Below are positions 5,601 to 11,205 of a DNA stretch of 11,205 nucleotides, in pieces. The stretch lies in contig CADBLV010000035.1 in assembly GCA_902795555.1 (NCBI GenBank), positions 1 to 11,205 of the forward strand, given 5' to 3'. The position numbers and the translations under genes are program-made. Below the pieces are notes generated by a model. It was not told the origin of the DNA, made no database searches, and was given only the letters and a program-made list of their open reading frames with translations. The DNA is from an uncultured Eubacteriales bacterium. Its GTDB lineage: Bacteria; Bacillota_A; Clostridia; Christensenellales; Aristaeellaceae. Position 1 is the stretch's first letter; each line of letters starts with the position of its first letter.

Positions 5601-6827
5601 GTGGCGGAGACAATCAGGATCCAGATGATGGATCACTTCCTGATTTTCATTGATGAAAAGAAGACGGATCACCTGGCGGCCAAATCCAAAAAAGGAGCGG
5701 CCCTGGTTCAGTATCTGATTCTGAACGAAGGGGAGCCCGTGCCGAACCAGAAGCTGCTGAATGCGCTGTGGGATGAGGACAAGAGCGCCAATCCGGAAAA
5801 CGCGCTGAAGACGCTGGTTTCCCGGCTGCGGGTGCTGCTGAGCCAGATTGATCCCTCCCTGGGGAGCTGCATTGTGTCAGACCGGGGCGCCTATCACTGG
5901 AAGTGCATCGAAGGCATGACCATCGATATGTACGAGATCGATGCCATCTTCGAGCGGCTGAGTGAAAACAATGTGCCTGTGCCGGAGCAGCGGCGGCTGT
6001 ATAATCAGCTGCTGGAAAAATATGCCGGGGATCTTTTGCAGCACAGCGAAAAGAATGAGTGGGCCCTGGCCAAGGCGACCACCATGCACAACAAGTATAT
6101 CGCGGCGGTGTACGCCTATATCGAGCTTCTGAAATCCAAGGCGCAATACGCGGATATCGTCAGCGTCTGCCGCAAGGCGCTGGATGTGGACTCCTTTGAC
6201 GACCGGCTGCACATGGAGCTGATGTCCGCACTGATTAAGATCAATCGGACCGGCGAAGCCCTGGTGCAATACAAGCATGTGGTGCAGCTGAATTACCGAT
6301 ATCTGGGCGTTCAGCCCAGCGAGGATCTGCAGGAATTCTACAAGCAGATCGTTTCCGCGGGGAAAACCCTGGATTTCAATCTGGAATCCATCCGCAACGA
6401 GCTGCGGGAAAGCGGCGAGCGCCGGGGTGCTTTCGTTTGTGAATACGCCGTTTTTAAAGAAATCTTCAATCTGCAGATGCGGAACCTGGAACGGTTGGGC
6501 GCCACCATGTTCCTGGCCATCATCATGGTGTCCCCCTATAACGACAAGGAAATCGACTCCATGCGTCAGGACAATATCATGACCGGGCTGTTGGACATTC
6601 TCCGGAAGAATCTGCGCAAGGGCGACACGATCACCCGCTTTGCGCCGACGATCTTCGCGCTGCTGCTGCCGACGGTCAATTACAACACCGGCGGCATGGT
6701 GCTGGAACGGATTAAGCGGGTGTTTTACCGCAGCTATCCCAACAGCAATATCGTCTTCAACTACCGGGTCGGCCCCCTGAGCACCCAGCCCCTCCCGGCG
6801 GAGGAGTCCAACAAACTGATGGACTGA
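5601..6827 (+). CDS. BTAD-type regulator with a degenerate GGDEF-like domain
   Basis: A 408-residue cytoplasmic regulator in three parts. Residues about 10-100 form an OmpR-like winged helix (KGAALVQYLILNEGEPVPNQ, recognition helix near 67-82). Residues about 107-250 form an all-helical BTAD domain of the SARP/AfsR type, with the typical KALDVDSFDDRLHMELM and LGVQPSEDLQEFY. Residues about 275-390 resemble a GGDEF domain: LRKGDTITRFAPTIFALLLP aligns with the usual RYGGDEFAILLP, but GGDE has become APTI at 348-351. Diguanylate cyclase activity should therefore be lost, and ligand sensing or dimerisation is more likely. GTG 5601 is preferred, 9 nt after AGGAGG (5586-5591); ATG 5592 would touch the ribosome site. 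The beta-mannosidase starts 21 bp after its stop, so it probably controls, or is produced with, mannoside use. Confidence 0.88.
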   Translation: MAETIRIQMMDHFLIFIDEKKTDHLAAKSKKGAALVQYLILNEGEPVPNQKLLNALWDEDKSANPENALKTLVSRLRVLLSQIDPSLGSCIVSDRGAYHWKCIEGMTIDMYEIDAIFERLSENNVPVPEQRRLYNQLLEKYAGDLLQHSEKNEWALAKATTMHNKYIAAVYAYIELLKSKAQYADIVSVCRKALDVDSFDDRLHMELMSALIKINRTGEALVQYKHVVQLNYRYLGVQPSEDLQEFYKQIVSAGKTLDFNLESIRNELRESGERRGAFVCEYAVFKEIFNLQMRNLERLGATMFLAIIMVSPYNDKEIDSMRQDNIMTGLLDILRKNLRKGDTITRFAPTIFALLLPTVNYNTGGMVLERIKRVFYRSYPNSNIVFNYRVGPLSTQPLPAEESNKLMD

Positions 6828-6848
6828 TGATTATGAGGGAAATCGAAC

Positions 6849-9305
6849 ATGAAAATGCTGCTGAATGATGGTTGGCAGATGGAATTTGACGGGCACACGT
6901 ATTCATGCGATGTGCCCTGTTCCATGTATGAGACGCTGATTCGTGAAAAGGCCATTCCGGACCCGTATCAGGGGGAGAATGAATGGATCTCCACGCCCCT
7001 GTCCGACCGGGACGCTGTGTTTGAACGGCGAGTGACGATTCCGGCGGAGATCCTGCAGGCCGATCGGATGGTGCTGCGTTTCGCGGGAATCGATACGCTG
7101 GCGGATGTAACCTGGGACGGGCAGGTTCTCGGGCATACGGACAATATGCACCGATCCTGGGAGTTTGCGCTTCCGAAGGAAACCGGAGCCGGGGAGCATC
7201 TGCTGCGGGTGACGATCCATTCGCCTTCGCGATATGTGACAGAAATGCAGAAGCAGCGCCCCCTGTGGGGCGTGGAGTCCACTATGCCCGGATATCCGCA
7301 TCTGCGGAAGGCGCATTCCAGCTTTGGCTGGGATTGGGGCCCTGTTCTTCCGGATCTGGGCATCTGGCGGGATGTCACCCTGGAAGGATATACCGGCGGG
7401 CGCATCCTGAGCGTTCATTATACCCAGGAGCACGGGAAGGACGGGGTGAAGCTCTCCTGCCGGGCGGAGATGGACCTCCGGAAGGAAGGCATGACGGCGG
7501 AACTGTCGGTCACCGCGCCGGACGGACAGGTTTTCACCGCGCCGCTGAAAGCGGGACGGGCGGAGATTCAGATCAAAACCCCGGCGCTCTGGTGGGTGCG
7601 GGGACTCGGGGATCAGCCGCTGTACCGCTGCCGGGTGACGCTGAATGACGGCGGGCGGGAAGCGGACGCCGTGGAGAAACGGATCGGCCTGCGAACCCTC
7701 ACCGTGTCTCAGCAGGAGGATCAGTGGGGCAGGGAATTCTGCTTCATCAACAACGGCGTGAAGTTCTTTGCCATGGGGGCCAACTATATTCCGGAGGATC
7801 AGCTGATGCCCGGATGCACGCCGGAGCGGACGACCGCCACCCTGCGGGCCTGCCTGGAGGCGAATTATAACTGCATCCGCGTCTGGGGCGGGGGATATTA
7901 TCCCGGCGACGCATTCTATGATTTCTGCGACGAACACGGGATTGCCGTGTGGCAGGATTTCATGTTCGCCTGCTCGGCATATCGTCTGACGCCGGCCTTT
8001 GAAAAAACAGTCCGGGAGGAGATCCGGGACAATATCATCCGCCTGCGGCATCATCCGTCCCTGGCCCTGTGGTGCGGGAACAACGAGATTGAATCCGCAT
8101 GGACATACTGGGGCCTGCCGGAAGATCCGGAGGCGAAAGCGGATTATACCCGGCTGTTTGAAGAAATCATTCCGGAGACCCTGAAGGAGCTGGATCCGGG
8201 AACCTTTTACTGGCCTTCCTCGCCCTCTTCCGGCGGCGGATTCCGGGAACCGGATTCCAATCTGGCGGGGGATCGGCATTACTGGGAGGTCTGGCACAGC
8301 TTCAAGCCCATCGAGGCCTTCCGGCAGCATTATTATCGCTATTGCTCCGAATATGGATTTGAGAGCCTTCCGGACATCAAAACCATCCGGTATTTTGCGG
8401 AAGAAAAGGATCTGGATCTGTGCGGCCCTGTGATGGAAGCCCATCAGAAATGCGTTCAGGGTACGGAGAAACTGCTGTATTATCTGGGCCAGATGACAAA
8501 CTATCCTTATGATTTTGAGCGACTGATCTACTGCTCCCAGCTGGTGCAGGCGGACTGCATCCGCTCTAATGTGGAGCATATGCGAAGGGCCCGGGGGCGC
8601 TGCATGGGCTCCACCTACTGGCAGGTGAACGATTCCAACCCGGTCATTTCCTGGAGCAGTATCGATTACTTCGGTCGATGGAAGGCGCTGCACTATGCCG
8701 CGCGGAAGTTTTACGCACCGGTGCTGCTTTCCTGCGACGACACCGATCCGCTGCTGCCTGTTCTGTATGTGACAAATGACACCCGGGAGCCTGTTTCCGG
8801 GCGGATGATCTGCCGGCTGCGGGATCACAGGGGGGCTGTGCTGAAAACCTATACGGCGGAAGTCAGCGTTCCCGCGCTGACGGCTACAGCCTGCTTGTCT
8901 GTAAACCTGGGGGCGTTCCTGGCTTCCCGGGAGGAGCAGCGAACCCGATATCTGGAATATACGCTGGAGAAGAACGGGGAGGCTGCCGACGGGACAAAGA
9001 CGGGAAACGGGCGGGAGATCATCAGCGGGGGGACGACGCTGTTTGTCCGACCCAAGACCTTCCGATTCCTGCCCGCGGAAATTCGGCGTGATGTGACCGA
9101 AGACGAAAACGAATTCCGGATCATTCTGCAAGCGAACTGTTTTGCCAAGAGCGTGTGCCTGTCTCTGACGGACGCGGACTGCGTGTTCAGCGACAACTGG
9201 TTTGATCTCCACGGGGACGAACCGGTAGTCGTGACCGTTGCGAAAGACGGCCTGAATCTGACCCTGGACGACTTCAAAGCCCAGCTTCGGATTACAAGTT
9301 ACTGA
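6849..9305 (+). CDS. Beta-mannosidase, glycoside hydrolase family 2
   Basis: An 818-residue retaining exo-glycosidase that removes terminal beta-linked mannose from mannosides. It has no signal peptide, so it should act in the cytoplasm on imported oligosaccharides. Domain order: an N-terminal sugar-binding jelly roll (about 1-180) with KAHSSFGWDWGP and GIWRDVTLEGY, a beta-sandwich (about 181-285), the TIM barrel (about 286-610), then C-terminal beta domains. The acid/base residue is E413 in CGNNEIE and the nucleophile is E501 in CSEYGF. RVWGGGYYPGDAFYDFCDEHGI and the barrel end YWQVNDSNPVISWSSIDYFGRWKALHY are typical of beta-mannosidases rather than beta-galactosidases or glucuronidases. Length is normal. 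A GAGGGA ribosome site (6835-6840) precedes ATG 6849. It follows the BTAD regulator by 21 bp, probably in one operon, and overlaps the next gene tail to tail by 7 bp. Confidence 0.95.
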   Translation: MKMLLNDGWQMEFDGHTYSCDVPCSMYETLIREKAIPDPYQGENEWISTPLSDRDAVFERRVTIPAEILQADRMVLRFAGIDTLADVTWDGQVLGHTDNMHRSWEFALPKETGAGEHLLRVTIHSPSRYVTEMQKQRPLWGVESTMPGYPHLRKAHSSFGWDWGPVLPDLGIWRDVTLEGYTGGRILSVHYTQEHGKDGVKLSCRAEMDLRKEGMTAELSVTAPDGQVFTAPLKAGRAEIQIKTPALWWVRGLGDQPLYRCRVTLNDGGREADAVEKRIGLRTLTVSQQEDQWGREFCFINNGVKFFAMGANYIPEDQLMPGCTPERTTATLRACLEANYNCIRVWGGGYYPGDAFYDFCDEHGIAVWQDFMFACSAYRLTPAFEKTVREEIRDNIIRLRHHPSLALWCGNNEIESAWTYWGLPEDPEAKADYTRLFEEIIPETLKELDPGTFYWPSSPSSGGGFREPDSNLAGDRHYWEVWHSFKPIEAFRQHYYRYCSEYGFESLPDIKTIRYFAEEKDLDLCGPVMEAHQKCVQGTEKLLYYLGQMTNYPYDFERLIYCSQLVQADCIRSNVEHMRRARGRCMGSTYWQVNDSNPVISWSSIDYFGRWKALHYAARKFYAPVLLSCDDTDPLLPVLYVTNDTREPVSGRMICRLRDHRGAVLKTYTAEVSVPALTATACLSVNLGAFLASREEQRTRYLEYTLEKNGEAADGTKTGNGREIISGGTTLFVRPKTFRFLPAEIRRDVTEDENEFRIILQANCFAKSVCLSLTDADCVFSDNWFDLHGDEPVVVTVAKDGLNLTLDDFKAQLRITSY

Positions 9306-10063
9306 TATAAAACTGACAGAACATCAAAGCTCTGCTTCAGACAGTCGAAGGGGGAAGCGCCGTAGCAGTCGTCCTGCTCCACCAGGGCGTATTCGGTGAC
9401 GCCGCCGCGGCGGAGAATATCCAGAATTCTCAGAAAATCGAGATTGCCGCCGCCGACAGGGGCCATACGGATGTCAAAGCCGGAGATCGCGAAATCCTTC
9501 AGATGAACGCAGTGCAGCCGGTCTGTGTGATCGGCCAGCCAGCCATAGACATCCATGCCGCCGTACTGCAGCCAGTAGGTGTCTGCCGTGACGCCCATCA
9601 GATCCGCGGGAATCATGGCCAGCAGATGATCCATCATGCGTTTGCCGTCCGGCATACGGGCGAATTCAAAGGCATGATTGTGATACATGAAAGTCATCCC
9701 CGCCGCATGGAGCTTTTCCGCCGCCGGCAGAAAATCCTCCCCGAATCGGGAGAGCCCTTCCGGCGCGTGATATCGCTCGGGGAGATACCCCAGGCCGACA
9801 TATGTGCAGCCATACAGCTGATGACGTTCGATCAGCTGATCCGTGTTTTGCAGAAAATCGCTTTCCGGATTGTGGGTCAGAACGATTTTCAGTCCGTTTT
9901 CGTCACAGAGGGCTTTCACGCGCTTCGGATCTATGGGTCCGATCGCGGAGAGCTGAATGTTCCGATATCCGATGGCGGCGATCTTTTCCAGCGTATGCCC
10001 CAGATCCGTCTCATTCTGACAGAATTCCCGGACCGTATAGCTCTGAGCACCGATTTCCAGCAT
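9299..10063 (-). CDS. Sugar phosphate isomerase/epimerase (xylose isomerase-like TIM barrel)
   Basis: A 254-residue single-domain TIM barrel of the AP endonuclease 2/xylose isomerase-like superfamily. Likely metal ligands are E133 in YHNHAFEF, D161 in TADTYW, H187 in VHLKDF and E229 in LVEQDD, in the order and spacing typical of sugar isomerases and epimerases. Relatives include IolE/IolI and hexulose 3-epimerases; the substrate cannot be told from sequence. ATG 10063 is chosen because AAAGGAG lies about 10 nt upstream and the protein then begins MLEIGAQSYTVREF, as the family does. A longer frame back to 10180 adds 39 residues unlike the family. It converges on the beta-mannosidase with a 7-bp overlap and no terminator between. 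It may follow the acyltransferase in an operon, though the gap is 109 bp. Confidence 0.88.
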   Translation of the reverse strand: MLEIGAQSYTVREFCQNETDLGHTLEKIAAIGYRNIQLSAIGPIDPKRVKALCDENGLKIVLTHNPESDFLQNTDQLIERHQLYGCTYVGLGYLPERYHAPEGLSRFGEDFLPAAEKLHAAGMTFMYHNHAFEFARMPDGKRMMDHLLAMIPADLMGVTADTYWLQYGGMDVYGWLADHTDRLHCVHLKDFAISGFDIRMAPVGGGNLDFLRILDILRRGGVTEYALVEQDDCYGASPFDCLKQSFDVLSVLYQ

Positions 10064-10089
10064 GGGAAAACAACTCCTTTTTGAATGCC

Positions 10090-10176
10090 TTACTGAGCCG
10101 GCATCTTCCTGCCCCCGGACAGTGCACGCAGGTACAGGATGCAGGAAACAATCTCCAGCACCGGCGCAATGATCAG
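10090..10176 (-). pseudogene. Orphan hydrophobic frame, possible remnant of a membrane protein
   Basis: Between the acyltransferase stop and the isomerase ribosome site, a 28-codon frame runs from just after a TGA (10177-10179) to TAA (10090-10092). It begins LIIAPVLEIVSCILYLRAL and ends with a basic GGRK tail, like the last membrane helix of a polytopic protein. There is no ATG near its beginning and no ribosome site; a GTG gives only 23 residues. It may be what is left of a deleted gene between its neighbours, a tiny membrane peptide, or chance. In related bacteria such acyltransferase genes may have a membrane-protein neighbour, but this is recollection, not evidence here. Confidence 0.3.
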
Positions 10177-11205
10177 TCAAGCGTCATGCCATCCCGCCAG
10201 TTGACCTTCGGCAGGGCGAAGCGCTGCATGGGCGTGCGTTCAAGCGGCAGCCCGTGATCCCTGATTACCTGCTCCAAGGCGTCGGTGACCGGCGCGATGT
10301 CGTTGCAGGCCAGGCAGGTGATACGGAACTGTCCGTCATGCTCGATCATATTCAGATGCAGAGTGCTGCCGATCGCGGGCGTGCAGAGGAAACGAACGTC
10401 CTTGATCTGATCGGAATAGGCCGTCTTATGCATGGAGCCGATATAATCGATATAGAATGTGTCGTGGCTCACCTTCAGATATGCCGGGGGCTTCTGGAGC
10501 TCCTCCCGATAACTCGTTGCTTCCTCCATCCGTTTGCGATACATGTTGCCTAGATAATTATAGGTCGTGCGGATCAGATCCGGATTCATCTGCATTTTCA
10601 GCACACTCCGGAGCTGCGCGGCGCGCTGAGCGAAGGGCAAGGCGTCCATGGGCGTTCTGAGAACCGGCAGGATCAACCGGGAAGAGCAGTTTTTGAAGGT
10701 TTCTTCACGGCCCAGCATCCGCCGGACAGAGACGGGAATGAGGGAGACAATCGGCGCATCCGCGTCGGGATGCAGCCGAAGGACGGCCTCTCCGACCAGC
10801 ATGGACAGCATCACCGAAGGGGATGTTCCGTTGGCCTTCACACAGGCCATCAGCGCTTCGGAAGGCAGGCGGAAACCGTATTCCAGAATATCGCCTGTCG
10901 GATTGGGAACAATTTCCGGGATGTGGTACGCCGCAGGCTGTTCTTTCCTTTCCGGCATCTTGAAGTCCGGCGAAACCTCATAGCTGACAGAGCAGGGCTC
11001 AAAGGTTTCCGCATCCGTCATTTCCCCGCTGTCGATCCGGATTCCGCAGGAATCGTATTCTTTTCCGTCCTTCATGCAGTAATAATGATACAGGGTGGAT
11101 TCAATAAAAGTGTTCAGGCCCTGGCCGTCGCAGAAACCGTGGAACATGGAAAACCAGGTTTTGTTTCCGTCCCAGGTCAGATCCAGCAGATGCCAGTTGG
11201 TTTCC
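10173..11205 (-). CDS. Condensation-superfamily acyltransferase (alcohol acetyltransferase-like), 5' end missing
   Basis: The last 343 residues of a CoA-dependent acyltransferase of the chloramphenicol acetyltransferase/condensation-domain fold. The catalytic HxxxDG motif is seen as FHGFCDGQGLNTF (His at visible residue 22), preceded by a WHLLDLTWDGNKTWF strand typical of these enzymes. The second half contains IDYIGSMH and RFLCTPAIGSTLHLNMIEHDGQFRITCLACND, matching the family's tunnel and C-terminal strands. Members are about 430 residues long, so roughly 90 residues lie beyond the right edge. The protein stands alone, without carrier-protein or adenylation domains in view, so a stand-alone O- or N-acyltransferase (alcohol acetyltransferase or PapA-like) is more likely than a peptide synthetase module. 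The acceptor is unknown. Confidence 0.82.
   Translation of the reverse strand, partial: ETNWHLLDLTWDGNKTWFSMFHGFCDGQGLNTFIESTLYHYYCMKDGKEYDSCGIRIDSGEMTDAETFEPCSVSYEVSPDFKMPERKEQPAAYHIPEIVPNPTGDILEYGFRLPSEALMACVKANGTSPSVMLSMLVGEAVLRLHPDADAPIVSLIPVSVRRMLGREETFKNCSSRLILPVLRTPMDALPFAQRAAQLRSVLKMQMNPDLIRTTYNYLGNMYRKRMEEATSYREELQKPPAYLKVSHDTFYIDYIGSMHKTAYSDQIKDVRFLCTPAIGSTLHLNMIEHDGQFRITCLACNDIAPVTDALEQVIRDHGLPLERTPMQRFALPKVNWRDGMTLD

Noticed and set aside
6903..9212. Very long open frame antisense to the beta-mannosidase (about 769 codons)
   Set aside because: It mirrors codon bias of the real gene on a GC-rich strand, has His/Gln/Pro/Arg-rich low-quality sequence and no family motif, while the plus strand encodes a full GH2 enzyme.
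10064..10180. Longer N-terminus for the isomerase-like protein
   Set aside because: The extra 39 residues resemble nothing in the family, overlap the acyltransferase stop, and the ribosome site AAAGGAG points to ATG 10063.

Overview
The window looks like chromosomal DNA of a moderately high-GC member of the Bacillota, most likely a gut or rumen Clostridia lineage. The evidence is sigma-A type promoters of the TTGACA/TAGAAT class, strong AGGAGG ribosome binding sites, an OmpR/HisKA two-component pair, a GH2 beta-mannosidase, and an RNase P RNA of the class A type, which Clostridia have and most Bacilli do not. The genus cannot be fixed from the sequence alone.

Layout from left to right. Bases 1-360 are noncoding apart from a possible upstream gene tail. 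They hold a 19-bp tandem repeat that may be the end of an insertion sequence, a good promoter, and a 46-bp-period direct duplication in the leader of the next operon. Bases 370-2254 encode a response regulator and its membrane histidine kinase. A shared hairpin separates them from a convergent TraX-family membrane protein (2297-3172, minus). The start of that gene sits on the -35 box of the divergent RNase P RNA gene (3209 to about 3549, plus). rnpB converges on tadA (3557-3997, minus), the tRNA adenosine deaminase.

The centre is the least ordinary part. A promoter region with a perfect 16-bp palindrome and a 5' leader hairpin drives a secreted protein with a very long Ala/Glu/Arg helix and a small C-terminal beta domain (4318-5292). 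After a strong terminator, an intergenic region with four ATGTAAC boxes in two inverted pairs precedes a regulator (5601-6827). The regulator joins a winged helix, a BTAD domain and a GGDEF-like domain whose signature has been replaced. It is followed after 21 bp by a complete GH2 beta-mannosidase (6849-9305), so the two are probably co-transcribed.

The right end is on the minus strand. It has a condensation-superfamily acyltransferase cut by the window edge, then a short orphan hydrophobic reading frame that may be a gene remnant, then a sugar-phosphate-isomerase-like TIM-barrel protein whose last codons overlap those of the beta-mannosidase tail to tail.

Functionally, the BTAD/GGDEF-like regulator with beta-mannosidase, plus the neighbouring isomerase-like enzyme, suggest use of mannosides. 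The two-component system, rnpB and tadA are housekeeping or sensory genes with no visible link to that. No CRISPR array, phage module, toxin-antitoxin pair or tRNA gene was seen.
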